A stretch of 64,000 nucleotides of DNA from the NCBI GenBank assembly GCA_947095585.1, contig OX352761.1, forward strand, positions 82,513,919-82,577,918, given 5' to 3'. A program made the translations under genes and the position numbers. The notes under the pieces are model-generated. The model was not told the origin of the DNA, made no database searches, and worked only from the letters and a program-made list of their open reading frames with translations. Source of the DNA: Nephrocerus scutellatus. Lineage: Eukaryota; Arthropoda; Insecta; Diptera; Pipunculidae. Below, in pieces: positions 45,723 through 59,115 of this stretch (positions are counted from its first letter, which is position 1; every line of letters begins with the position of its first letter).

Positions 45723-47064
45723 TGAAAAAATCTTATAGTCACATCTTAGTCCTACATTCCGAATTTCGTTCGAATCGCTTGAAAAATTGCATTGTTCCAG
45801 AAATTCCAGACAATAATGATCATATTCCAGAAATACCATAGGAAGAAATCTTATAGACACATCTTAGTCCTACATTCCGAATTTCATGCGAATAGCTTGA
45901 GAAATTGCTTTGTTCCAGAAATTCCAGACAATAATGATCATATTCCAGAAATACCATAGGAAGAAATCTTATAGTCATATCTTAGTCCTATATTCCGAAT
46001 TTCGTGCGAATCGCTTGAAAAATTGCATTGTTCCAGAAATTCCAGACAATAATGATCATATTCCAGAAGTTCCATAGGAAGAAATCTTATAGTAACATCT
46101 TAGTCACACATTCCGAATTTCGTGCAAATCGCTTGAAAAATTGCTTTGTTCCAGAAATTCCAGACAATAATGATCATATTCCAGATGTTCCATATGAAGA
46201 AATCTTATAGTCACATCTTAGTCCTACATTCCAAATTTCATGTGAATCTTGAGAAATTCATTTGCTCCAGAAATTCCAGACCATATTGATCATATTCCAG
46301 AATTTCCATAGGAAGAAATCTTATAGTCACATCTTTGTCACATATTTCGAATGTCGTGGGAATCGCTTGAAAAATTGCATTGTTCCAGAAATTCCAGACA
46401 ATAATGATCACATTCCAGAAGTTCCATAGGAAGAAATCTTATAGTCACATCTTAGTCCTACATTCCGAATTTCGTGCGAATCGCTTGAAAAATTGCATTG
46501 TTCCAGAAATTCCAGACAATAATGATCACATTCCAGAAGTTCCATAGGAAAAAATCTTATAGTCACATCTTAGTCCTACATTCCGAATTTCGTTCGAATC
46601 GCTTGAAAAATTGCATTGTTCCAGAAATTCCAGACAATAATGATCATATTCCAGAAATACCATAGGAAGAAATCTTATAGACACATCTTAGTCCTACATT
46701 CCGAATTTCATGCGAATAGCTTGAGAAATTGCTTTGTTCCAGAAATTCCAGACAATAATGATCATATTCCAGAAATACCATAGGAAGAAATCTTATAGTC
46801 ATATCTTAGTCCTATTTTCCGAATTTCGTGCGAATCGCTTGAAAAATTGCATTGTTCCAGAAATTCCAGACAATAATGATCATATTCCAGAAGTTCCATA
46901 GGAAGAAATCTTATAGTCACATCTTAGTCACACATTCCGAATTTCGTGCAAATCGCTTGAAAAATTGCTTTGTTCCAGAAATTCCAGACAATAATGATCA
47001 TATTCCAGATGTTCCATATGAAGAAATCTTATAGTCACATCTTAGTCCTACATTCCAAATTTCA
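45723..47064 (+). repeat. 518-bp block duplicated at 824-bp spacing
   Basis: The blocks 45723-46240 and 46547-47064 match closely. Both carry GAAAAAATCTTATAG, CGTTCGAATCGC, GCGAATAGCTTG and CCAGATGTTCCATATG. The 306 bp between them contain a CATGTGAATCTTGAG monomer and two GATCACATTCC monomers. Confidence 0.82.
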
Positions 47065-50000
47065 TGCGAATCGCTTGAGAAATTGCTTTGTTCCAGAAAT
47101 TCCTGGCAATAATTATCATATTCCAGAAGTTCCATAGGAAGAACTCTTATAGTCACATCTTAGTCCTACATTACGAATTTCATGCGAAACGCTTGAGAAA
47201 TTGAATTGCTCCAGAAATTCCATACCATAATAATCATATTCCAGAAGTTCCATAGGAAGAAATCTTATAGTCACATCTTAGTCCTGCATTCCGAATTTCA
47301 TGCGAATCGCTTGAGAAATTGCTTTGTTCCAGAAATTCCTGGCAATAATGATCATATTCCAGAAGTTCCATAGAAAGAACTCTTATAGTCACATCTTAGT
47401 CCTACATTCCGAATTTCGTGCGAATCGCTTGAGAAATTGAATTGCTCCAGAAATTTCATACCATAATAATCATATTCTAGAATTTCATGCGAATCGCTTG
47501 AGAAGTTGCTTTATTCACGAAATTACAGACCATAATGATTATATTCCAGAATTTCTATAGGAAGAAATCTTATATTCACATCCTAGTCCTACATTCCGAA
47601 TTTCATGTGAATCTTGAGAAACTGATTTGCTCCAGAAATTCCAGACCATAGTGATCATATTCCAGAATTTCCATAGGAAGAAATCTTATAGTCACATCTT
47701 AGTCCTGCATTCCGAATTTCATGCGAATCGCTTGAGAAATTGCTTTGTTCCAGAAATTCCAGACAATAATGATCATAATCCAGAAGTTCCATAGGAAGAA
47801 ATCTTATAGTCACATCTTAGTCACACATTCCGAATTTCGTGCGATTCGCTTGAGAAATTGCTTTGTTTCAGAAATTCCAGACAATAATGATCATATCGCA
47901 GAAGTTCCATAGGAAGAAATCTTATAGTCACATCTTAGTCCTACATTCCGAATTTCGTGCGAATCACTTGAAAAATTTCTTTGTTCAAGTAATTCCAGAC
48001 AATAATGATCATATTTCATAAGTTCCATAGGAAGAAATCTTATAGTCACATCTTAGTCCTACATTCCGAATTTCATGCGAATCGCTTGAGAAATTGCTTT
48101 GTTCCAGAGATTCCAGACAATAATGATCATATTCCAGAAGTTCCATAGGAAGAAATCTTATAGTCACATCTTAGTCACACATTCCTAATTTCGTGCGAAT
48201 CGCTTGAAAAATTGCTTTGTTCCAGAAATTCCAGACAATAATGATCATATTCCAGAAGTTCCATATGAAGAAATCTTATAATCACATCTTAGTCCTGCAT
48301 GCCGAATTTCATATGAATCGCTTAAGAAATTGCTTTGTTCCAGAAATTCCAGACAATAATGATCATATTCCAGAATTTCCATAGGAAGAAATCTTATTGT
48401 CACATCTTAGTCCTACATTCCGAAATTCATGCGAATCGCTTAAGAAATTAATTTGCTCCAGAAATTCCAGACCATAATAATCATATTCTAGAATTTCCAT
48501 AGGAAGAAATCTTATAGTCACATCTTAGTCCTACATTCCGAATTTCTTGCGAATCGCTTGAGAATTTGCTTTGTTCCCGAAATTACAGACCATAATGATT
48601 ATATTCCAGAATTTCCATAGGAAGAAATCTTATAAACACATCTTAGACCTACATTCCGAATTTCATGCGAATCGCTTAAGAAATTGATTTTCTCCATAAA
48701 TTCCAGATGATAATAATTATATTCTAGAATTTCCATAGGAAGAAATCTTATGGTCACATCTTAGTCCTACATTCTGAATTTCATGCGAATCGCTTGAGAA
48801 ATTGCTTTGTTCCAGAAATTCCGGACAATAATGATCATATTCCAGAATTTCCATAGGAAGAAATCTTATAGTCACATCTTAGTCCTACATTCCGAATTTC
48901 ATGCGAATCGCTTGAGAAATTGAATTGCTCCAGAAATTCCATACCATAATAATCATATTCTAGAATTTCCATAGGAAGAACTCTTATAGTCACATCTTAG
49001 TCCTACATTCTGAATTTCATGCGAATCGCTTGAGAAGTTGCTTTATTCGCGAAATTACAGACCATAATGATTATATTCCAGAATTTCCATATATTCCATA
49101 TATAGAAAGAATTTCCATATATTCACATCTTAGTCCTACATTCCGAATTTCATGCGAATCGGTTTGGAAATTGATTTGTTCTAGAAATTTCAGACCATAA
49201 TAATCATATTCTAGAATTTCCATAGGAAGAAATCTTATAGTCACATCTTAGTCCTACATTCCGATTTTCAGGCGAATCGCTTGAGAAATTGATTTTCTCC
49301 ATAAATTCCAGATCATAATAATTATATTCTAGAATATCCATAGCAAGAAATCTTATAGTCACATCTTAGTCCTACATTCTGAATTTCATGCGAATCGCTT
49401 AAAAAATTGCTTTGTTCCAGAAATTCCAGACAATAATGATCATATTCCAGAAGTTCCATAGGAAGAAATCTTATAGACACATCTTAGTCCTACATTCCGA
49501 ATTTCATGTGAATCTTGAGAAATTCATTTGCTCCAGAAATTCCAGATCATATTCCAGAATTTCCATAGGAAGAAATCTTATAGTCACATCTTAGTCACAC
49601 ATTCCGAATGTCGTGGGAATCGCTTGAAAAATTGCTTTGTTCCAGAAATTCCAGACAATAATGATCATATTCCAGAAATACCATAGGAAAAAATCTTATA
49701 GTCACATCTAAGTCCTACATTCCGAATTTCATGCGAATCGCTTGAGAAATAGCTTTGTTCCAGAAATTCCAGACAATAATGATCATATTCCAGAAGTTAG
49801 ATAGGAAGAAATCTTATAGTCACATCTTAGTCACACATTCCGAATTTCGTGCGAATCGCTTGAAAAATTGCTTTGTTCCAGTTATTCCAGACAATAATGA
49901 TCATATATCAGAAGTTCCATAGGAAGAAATCTTATAGTCACATCTTAGTCCTACATTCCGAATTTCATGCGAATCGCTTGAGAAATTTCTTTGTTCCAGA

Positions 50001-50220
50001 AATTCCAGACAATAATGATCATATTCCAGAAGTTCTATAGGAAGAAATCTTATAGTCACATCTTAGTCACACATTACGAATTTCGTGCGAATCGCTTGAA
50101 AAATTGCTTTGTTCCAGAAATTCCAGACAATAATGATCATATTCTAGAAGTTCCATATGAAGAAATCTTATAGTCACATCTTAGTCCTACATTCCAAATT
50201 TCATGCGAATCGCTTGAGAA
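47065..50220 (+). repeat. Heterogeneous monomers with an AT-rich insertion
   Basis: All main flank classes occur here, including TTCCTGGCAATAAT forms, the 49-bp-deleted monomer near 47480-47500, GAATCTTGAG forms and CGGTTTGGAAATTG near 49166. Near 49084-49125 a monomer carries an extra AT-rich piece (TCCATATATTCCATATATAG) that recurs near 58085. Near 49540 a monomer has lost about ten bases (CCAGATCATATTCC). Confidence 0.8.
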
Positions 50221-51653
50221 ATTGCTTTGTTCCAGAAATTCCAGACAACAATGATCATATTCCAGAAATAACATAGGAACAAATCTTATAGTCACGCATT
50301 CCGAATTTCGTGCGAATCACTTGAAAAATTGCTTTGTTCCAGAAATTCCAGATAATAGTGATCATATTCAAGAAGTTCCAAAGGAAGAAATCTTATAGTC
50401 ACATCTTAGTCACACATTCCGAATTTCGTGCGAATCGCTTGAAAAATTGCATTGTTCCAGAAATTCCAGACAATAATGATCATATTCCAGAAGTTCCATA
50501 GGAAGAAATCTTATAGTGACATCTTAGTCCATTTCATGCGAATCGCTTGAGAAATTGCTTTGTTCCAGAAATTCCTGACAATAATGTTCATATTCCAGAA
50601 GTTCCATAGGAAGAAATCTTATAGTCACATCTTAGTCCTACATTCCGAATTTCGTGCGAATCGCTTGAAAAATTGCATTGTTCCAGAAATTCCAGACAAT
50701 AATCATCATATTCCAGAAGTTCCATAGGAAGAAATCTTATAGTCACATCGTAGTCCTGCATTCCGAATTTCATGCGAATCGAATGAGAAATTGCTTTGTT
50801 CCAGAAATTCCTGACAATAATGATCATATTCCAGAAGTTCCATAGGAAGAAATCTTATAGTCACATCTTAGTCCTACATTCCGAATTTCATGCGAATCGC
50901 TTGAGAAATTTCTTTGTTCCAGAAATTCCAGACAATAATGATCATATTCCAGAAGTTCCATAGGAAGAAATCTTATAGTCACATCTTAGTCACACATTAC
51001 GAATTTCGTGCGAATCGCTTGAAAAATTGCTTTGTTCCAGAAATTCCAGACAATAATGATCATATTCCAGAAATGCCATAGGAACAAATCTTATAGTCAC
51101 GCATTCCGAATTTCGTGCGAATCGCTTGAAAAATTGCTTTGTTCCAGAAATTCCAGATAATAGTGATCATATTCAAGAAGTTCCAAAGGAAGAAATCTTA
51201 CAGTCACATCTTAGTCACACATTCCGAATTTCACATAGTCACACAGTGCGAATCGCTTGAAAAATTGCATTGTTCCAGAAATTCCAGACAATAATGATCA
51301 TATTCCAGAAGTTCCATAGGAAGAAATCTTATAGTCACATCTTAGTCCATTTCATGCGAATCGCTTGAGAAATTGCTTTGTTCCAGAAATTCCTGACAAT
51401 AATGTTCATATTCCAGAAGTTCCATAGGAAGAAATCTTATAGTCACATCTTAGTCTTACATTCCGAATTTCGTGCGAATCGCTTGAAAAATTGCATTGTT
51501 CCAGAAATTCCAGACAATAATCATCATATTCCAGAAGTTCCATAGGAAGAAATCTTATAGTCACATCGTAGTCCTGCATTCCGAATTTCATGCGAATCGC
51601 TTGAGAAATTGCTTTGTTCCAGAAATTCCTGACAATAATGATCATATTCCAGA
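50221..51653 (+). repeat. Block of about 0.6 kb duplicated at 805-818-bp spacing
   Basis: The block 50221-50835 recurs at about 51026-51653. Shared marks are CATAGGAACAAATC, the shortened TTATAGTCACGCATTCC, CCAGATAATAGTGATC, AGTCCATTTCATGCG and TTCCTGACAATAATGTTC. The second copy has a 13-base gain near 51232-51247 that contains CACATAGTCACACAG, which explains the change of spacing. Confidence 0.82.
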
Positions 51654-53320
51654 AGTTCCATAGAAGAAATCTTATAGTCACATCTTAGTCCTGCATTCCG
51701 AATTTCATGCGAATCGCTTGAGAAATTGCTTTGTTCCAGAAATTCCTGACAATAATGATCATCTTCCAAAAGTTCCATAGGAAGAAATCTTATAGTCACA
51801 TCTTAGTCCTGCATTCCGAATTTCATGCGAATCGCTTGAGAAATTGCTTTGTTCCAGAAATTCCTGACAATAATGATCATATTCCAGAAGTTCCATAGGA
51901 AGAAATCTTATGGTCACATCTTAGTCCTACATTCCGAATTTCATGCGAATCGCTTGAGAAATTGAATTGCTCCAGAAATTCCATACCATAATAATCATAT
52001 ACCAGAAGTTCCATAGGAAGAAATATTATAGACACATCTTAGTCCTACATTCCGAATTTCATGTGAATCTTGAGAAATTGATTTGTTCAAGAAATTTCAG
52101 ACCATAGTGATCATATTCCAGAATTTCCATAGGAAGAAATCTTATAGTCACATCTTAGTCACACATTCCGAATTTCGTGCGAATCGCTTGAAAAATTGCT
52201 TTGTTCCAGAAATTCCAGACAATAATGATCATATTCCAGAAGTTCCATAGAAAGAAATCTTATAGTCACATCTTAGTCCTACATTCCGAATTTCATGCGA
52301 TTCGCTTGAGAAATTGCTTTGTTTCAGAAATTCCAGACAATAATGATCATATCCCAGAAGTTCCATAGGAAGAAATCTTATAGTCACATCTTAATCACAC
52401 ATTCCGTATTTCGTGCGAATCGCTTGAAAAATTGCTTTGTTCCAGTAATTCCAGACAATAATGATCATATTTCAGACGTTCCATAGGAAGAAATCTTATA
52501 GTTACATCTTAGTCCTACATTCCGAATTTCATGCGAATCGCTTGAGAAATTGCTTTGTTCCAGAAATTCCAGACAATAATGATCATATTCCAGAATTTCC
52601 ATAGGAAGAAATCTTATAGTAACATCTTAGTCACACATTCCGAATTTCGTGCGAATCGCTTGAAAAATTGCTTTGTTCCATAATGATCATATTCCAGAAG
52701 TTCCATAGGAAGAAATCTTATAGTCACATCTTAGTCCTGCATTCCGAATTTCATGCGAATCGCTTGAGAAATTGCTTTGTTCCAGAAATTCCAGACAATA
52801 ATGATCATAATCCAGAAGTTCCATAGGAAGAAATCTTATAGTCACATCTTAGTCACACATTCCGAATTTCGTACGAATCGCTTGAAAAATTGCTTTGTTC
52901 CAGAAATTCCAGACAATAATGATCTTATTCCAGAAGTTCCATAGTAAGAAATCTTATAGTCACATCTTAGTCACACATTCCGAATTTTGTGCGAATCGCT
53001 TGAAAAATCGCTTTGTTCCAGAAATTCCAGACAATAATGATCATATTCCAGAAGTTCCATAGGAGAAAGCTTATAGTCACATCTTAGTCCTACATTCCGA
53101 ATTTCATGCGAATCGCTTAAGAAATTGCTTTGTTCCAGAATTTCCAGACAATAATGATCATATTCCAGAAGTTCCATAGGAAGAAATCTTATAGTCACAT
53201 CTTAGTCACACATTCCGAATTTCGTGCGAATCGCTTGAAAAATTGCTTTGTTCCAGAAATTCCAGACAATAATGATCATATTCCAGAAGTTCCATATGAA
53301 GAAATCTTATAGTCACATCT
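51654..53320 (+). repeat. Diverged monomers, several TTCCTGAC forms then mixed classes
   Basis: Three successive CTGCATTCC/TTCCTGACAATAATG monomers (to about 51890) are followed by a mixed set. One monomer near 52676 lacks the stretch between TTGTTCC and ATAATGATC. The stretch 51970-52250 resembles 54905-55190 (ATATACCAGAAG, AAATATTATAGACAC). Confidence 0.8.
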
Positions 53321-56300
53321 TAGTCCTGCATGCCGAATTTCATGTGAATCGCTTAAGAAATTGCTTTGTTCCAGAAATTCCAGACAATAATGATCATATT
53401 CCAGAATTTCCATAGGAAGAAATCGTATAGTCACATCTTAGTCCTACATTCCGAATTTCATGCGAATCGCTTGAGAAATATCTTTGTTCCAGAAATTCCA
53501 GACAATAATAAACATATTCCAGAAGTTCCATAGGAAGAAATCTTATAGTCACATCTTAGTCCTACATTCCGAATTTCATGCGAATCGCTTGAGAAATTTC
53601 TTTGTTCCAGAAATTCCAGACAATAATGATCATATTCCAGACGTTCCATTAGGAAGAAATCTTATAGTCACATCTTAGTCACACATTCCGAATTTCGTGC
53701 GAATCGCTTGAAAAATTGCTTTGTTCCAGAAATTCCAGACAATAATGATCATATTCCAGAAGTTCCATATGAAGAAATCTTATAGTCACATCTAAGTCCT
53801 GCATGCCTAATTTCATGTGAATCGCTTAAGAAATTGCTTTGTTCCAGAAATTCCAGACAATAATGATCATATTCCAGAATTTCCATAGGAAGAAATCTTA
53901 TAGTCACATCTTAGTCCTACATTCCGAATTTCATGCGAATCGCTTGAGAAATTGTTTTGTTCCAGAATTTCCAGACAATAATGATCATATTCCAGAAGTT
54001 CCATGGGAAGAAATCTTATAGTCACATCTTAGTCACACATTCCGAATTTCGTGCGAATCGCTTGAAAAATTGCTTTGTTCCAGAAATTCCCAATAATGAT
54101 CATATTCCAGAAGTTCCATATGTAGAAATCTTATAGTCACATCTTAGACCTGCATGCCGAATTTCATGTGAATCTCTTAAGAAATTGCTTTTTTCCAGAA
54201 ATTCCAGACAATAATGATCATATTCCAGAATTTCCATAGGAAGAAATCTTATAGCCACATCTTAGTCCTACATTCCGAATTTCATGCGAATCGCTTGAGA
54301 ACTTTCTTTGTTCCAGAAATTCCAGACAATAATGATCATATTCCAGAAGTTCCATAGGAAGAAAGCTTATAGTCACATCTTAGTCCTACATTCCGAATTT
54401 CATGCGAATTGCTTGAGAAATTGCTTTGTTCCAGAATTTCCAGACAATAATGATCATATTCCAGAAGTTCCATAGGAAGAAATCTTATAGTCACATCTTA
54501 GTCACACATTCCAAATTTCGTGCGAATCGCTTGAAAAATTGCTTTGTTCCAGAAATTACAGACAATAATGATCATAATCCAGAATTTCCATAGGAAGAAA
54601 TCTTATATTCACATCATAGTTCTACATTCCGAATTTCATGCGAATCGCTTGAGAAATTTCTTTGTTCCAGAAATTCCAGACAATAATGATCATATTCCAG
54701 AAGTTCCATAGGAAGAAATCTTATAGTCACATCTTAGTCACACATTCCGAATTTCGTGCGAATCGCTTGAAAAATTGCTTTGTTCCAGAAATTCCAGACA
54801 ATAATGATCATATTCCAGAAGTTCCATATGAAGAAATCTTATAGTCACATCTTAGTCCTGCATGCCGAATTTCATGTGAATCGCTTAAGAAATTGCTTTG
54901 TTCCAGAAATTCCATACCATAATAATCATATACCAGAAGTTCCATAGGAAGAAATATTATAGACACATCTTAGTCCTACATTCCGAATTTCATGTGAATC
55001 TTGAGAAATTGATTTGCTCAAGAAATTTCAGACCATAGTGATCATATTCCAGAATTTCCATAGGAAGAAATCTTATAGTCACATCATAGTCACACATTCC
55101 GAATTTCGTGCGAATCGCTTGAAAAATTGCTTTGTTCCAGAAATTCCAGACAGTAATGATCATATTCCAGAAGTTCCATAGAAAGAAATCTTATAGTCAC
55201 ATCTTAGTCCTGCATGCCGAATTTCATGTGAATCGCTTAAGAAATTGCTTTGTTCCAGAAATTCCAGACAATAATGATCATATTCCAGAATTTCCATAGG
55301 AAGAAATCGTATAGTCACATCTTAGTCCTACATTCCGAATTTCATGTGAATCGCTTGAGAAATATCTTTGCTCCAGAAATTCCAGACAATAATAAACATA
55401 TTCCAGAAGTTCCATAGGAAGAAATCTTATAGTCACATCTTAGTCCTACATTCCGAATTTCATGCGAATCGCTTGAGAAATTTCTTTGTTCCAGAAATTC
55501 CAGACAATAATGATCATATTCCAGAAGTTCCATAGGAAGAAATCTTATAGTCACATCTTAGTCACACATTCCGAATTGCGTGCGAATCGCTTGAAAAATT
55601 GCTTTGTTCCAGAAATTCCAGACAATAATGATCATATTCCAGAAGTTCCATATGAAGAAATCTTATAGTCACATCTAAGTCCTGCATGCCGAATTTCATG
55701 TGAATCGCTTAAGAAATTGCTTTGTTCCAGAAATTCCAGACAATAATGATCATATTCCAGAATTTCCATAGGAAGAAATCTTATAGTCACATCTTAGTCC
55801 TACATTCCGAATTTCATGCGAATCGCTTGAGAAATTGTTTTGTTCCAGAATTTCCAGACAATAATGATCATATTCCAGAAGTTCCATGGGAAGAAATCTT
55901 ATAGTCACATCTTAGTCACACATTCCGAATTTCGTGCGAATCGCTTGAAAAATTGCTTTGTTCCAGAAATTCCCAATAATGATCATATTCCAGAAGTTCC
56001 ATATGTAGAAATCTTATAGTCACATCTTAGTCCTGCATGCAGAATTTCATGTGAATCTCTTAAGAAATTGCTTTGTTCCAGAAATTCCAGACAATAATGA
56101 TCATATTCCAGAATTTCCATAGGAAGAAATCTTATAGTCACATCTTAGTCCTACATTCCGAATTTCATGCGAATCGCTTGAAAACTTTCTTTGTTCCAGA
56201 AATTCCAGACAATAATGATCATATTCCAGAAGTTCCATAGGAAGAAAGCTTATAGTCACATCTTAGTCCTACATTCCGAATTTCATGCGAATTGCTTGAG

Positions 56301-56796
56301 AAATTGCTTTGTTCCAGAATTTCCAGACAATAATGATCATATTCCAGAAGTTCCATAGGAAGAAATCTTATAGTCACATCTTAGTCAAACATTCCGAATT
56401 TCGTGCGAATCGCTTGAAAAATTGCTTTGTTCCAGAAATTACAGACAATAATGATCATAATCCAGAATTTCCATAGGAAGAAATCTTATATTCACATCAT
56501 AGTCCTACATTCCGAATTTCATGCGAATCGCTTGAGAAATTTCTTTGTTCCAGAAATTCCAGACAATAATAATCATATTCCAGAAGTTCCATGGGAAAAA
56601 ATCTTATAGTCACATCTTAGTCACACATTCGGAATTTCGTGCGAATCGCTTGAAAAATTGCTTTGTTCCAGAAATTCCAGACAATAATGATCATATTCCA
56701 GAAGTTCCATATGAAGAAATCTTATAGTCACATCTTAGTCCTGCATGCCGAATTTCATGTGAATCGCTTAAGAAATTGCTTTGTTCCAGAAATTCC
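53321..56796 (+). repeat. 1.59-kb block duplicated at 1883-bp spacing
   Basis: The blocks 53321-54913 and 55205-56796 correspond throughout. Shared marks include CTGCATGCCG, AATCGTATAGTC, AATAATAAACATATTCC, GTTCCATGGGAAG, AATTCCCAATAATGATC, CCATATGTAGAAATC and GATCATAATCCAG. The first copy has one extra base (GTTCCATTAGG near 53643). The 290 bp between them come from another part of the flank (compare 51970-52250). Confidence 0.85.
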
Positions 56797-59115
56797 AGAC
56801 AATAATGATCATATTCCAGAATTTCCATAGGAAGAAATCTTATAGTCACATCTAAGTCCTACATTCCGAATTTCATGCGAATCGCTTGAGAAATTGCTTT
56901 GTTCCAGAATTTCCAGACAATAATGATCATATTCCAGAAATACCATAGGAAGAAATCTTATAGTCACGCATTCCGAATTTCGTGCGAATCGCTTGAAAAA
57001 TTGCTTTGTTCCAGAAATTCCAGATAATAGTGATCATATTTAAGAAGTTCCAAAGGAAGAAATCTTAGAGTCACATCTTAGTCACACATTCCGAATTTTG
57101 TGCGAATCGCTTGAAAAACGTTTTGTTCCAGAAATTCCAGACAATAATGAACATATTCCAGAAGTTCCATAGGAAGAAAGCTTATAGTCACATCTTAGTC
57201 CTATATTCCGAATTTCATGCGAATCGCTTGAGAAATTGCTTTGTTCCAGAATTTCCAGACAATAATGATCATATTCCAGAAGTTCCATAGGAAGAAATCA
57301 CACATTCCGAATTTCGTGCGAATCGCTTGAAAAATTGCTTTGTTCCAGAAATTCCAGACAATAATGATCATATTCCAGAAGTTCCATATGAAGAAATCTT
57401 ATAGTCACATCTTAGTCCTGCATGCCGAATTTCATGTGAATCGCTTAAGAAATTGCTTTGTTCCAGAAATTCCAGACAATAATGATCATATTCCAGAATT
57501 TCCATAGGAAGAAATCTTATAGTCAGATCTTTGTACTACATTCCGAATTTCATGCGAATCGCTTGAGCAATTTCTTTGTTCCAGAAATTCCAGACAATAA
57601 TAATCATATTCCAGAAGTTCCATAGGAAGAAATCTTATAGTCACATCTTAGTCCTACATTTCGAATTTCATGCGAATTGAGAAATTTCTTTGTTCCAGAA
57701 ATTCCAGACAATAATAATTATATTATAGAATTTCCATAGGAACAAATCTTATAGTCACATCTTAGTCCTACATTCTGAATTTCATGCGAATCGCTTGAGA
57801 AATTGCTTTGTTCCAGAAATTCCAGACAATAATGATCATATTCCAGAATTTCCATAGGAAGAAATCTTATAGTCACATCTTAGTCCTACATTCCGAATTT
57901 CATGCGAATCGCTTTAGAAATTGAATTGCTCCAGAAATTCCATACCATAATAATCATATTCTAGCATTTCCATAGGAAGAACTCTTATACTCACATCTTA
58001 GTCCTACATTCCGAATTTCATGCGAATCGCTTGAGAAGTTGCTTTATTCCCGAAATTACAGACCATAATGATTATGTTCCAGAATTTCCATATATTCCAT
58101 ATATAGAAAGAATTTCCATATATTCACATCTTAGTCCTACATTCCGAATTTCATGCGAATCGGTTTAGAAATTGATTTGTTCCAGAAATTTCAGACCATA
58201 ATAATCATATTCTAGAATTTCCATAGGAAGAAATCTTATAGTCACATCTTAGTCCTACATTCCGATTTTCAGGCGAATCGCTTGAGAAATTGGTTTTCTC
58301 CATAAATTCCAAATCATAATAATTATATTCTAGAATATCCATAGCAAGAAATCTTAAAGTCACATCTTAGTCCTACATTCTGAATTTCATGCGAATCGCT
58401 TGAAAAATTGCTTTGTTCCAGAAATTCCAGACAATAATGATCATATTCCAGAAGTTCCATAGGAAGAAATCTTATAGTCACATCTTAGTCCTACATTCCG
58501 AATTTCATGTGAATCTTGAGAAATTCATTTGCTCCAGAAATTCCAGACCATATTGATCATATTCCAGAATTTCCATAGGAAGAAATCTTATAGTCACATC
58601 TTAGTCACACATTCCGAATGTCGTAAGAATCGCTTGAAAAATTGCTTTGTTCCAGTAATTCCAGACAATAATGATCATATTTCAGAAGTTCCATAGGAAG
58701 AAATCTTATAGTCACATCTTAGTCCTACATTCCGAATTTCATGCGAATCGCTTGAAAAATTGCATTGTTCCAGAAACTCCAGACAATAATGATCATATTC
58801 CAGAAGTTCCATAGGAGGAAATCTTATAGTCACATCTTAGTCCTGCATTCTGAATTTCATGCGAATCGCTTGAGAAATTGCTTTGTTCCAGAAATTCCTG
58901 ACAATAATGATCATATTCCAGAAGTTCCATAGGAAGAAATCTTATAGTCACATCTTAGTCCTACATTCCGAATTTCGTGCGAATCGCTTGAAAAATTGCA
59001 TTGTTCCAGAAATTCCAGACAATAATGATCATATTCCAGAAGTTCCATAGGAAGAAATCTTATAATCACATCGTAGACCTGCATTCCGAATTTCATGCGA
59101 ATCGCTTGAGAAATT
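56660..59115 (+). repeat. Right-flank HOR unit of 2456 bp, copy 1
   Basis: Landmarks such as AATCTTAGAGTCAC (57063), GAAAAACGTTTTGTTCC, GAAATCACACATTCC, TTTGTACTAC, GAGCAATTTC and GAATTGAGAAATTTC recur 2456 bp downstream. The unit contains the AT-rich insertion near 58085. It is unrelated in order to the left HOR. Its first ~135 bp overlap the end of the preceding 1.59-kb block, and its boundaries are approximate. Confidence 0.83.
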
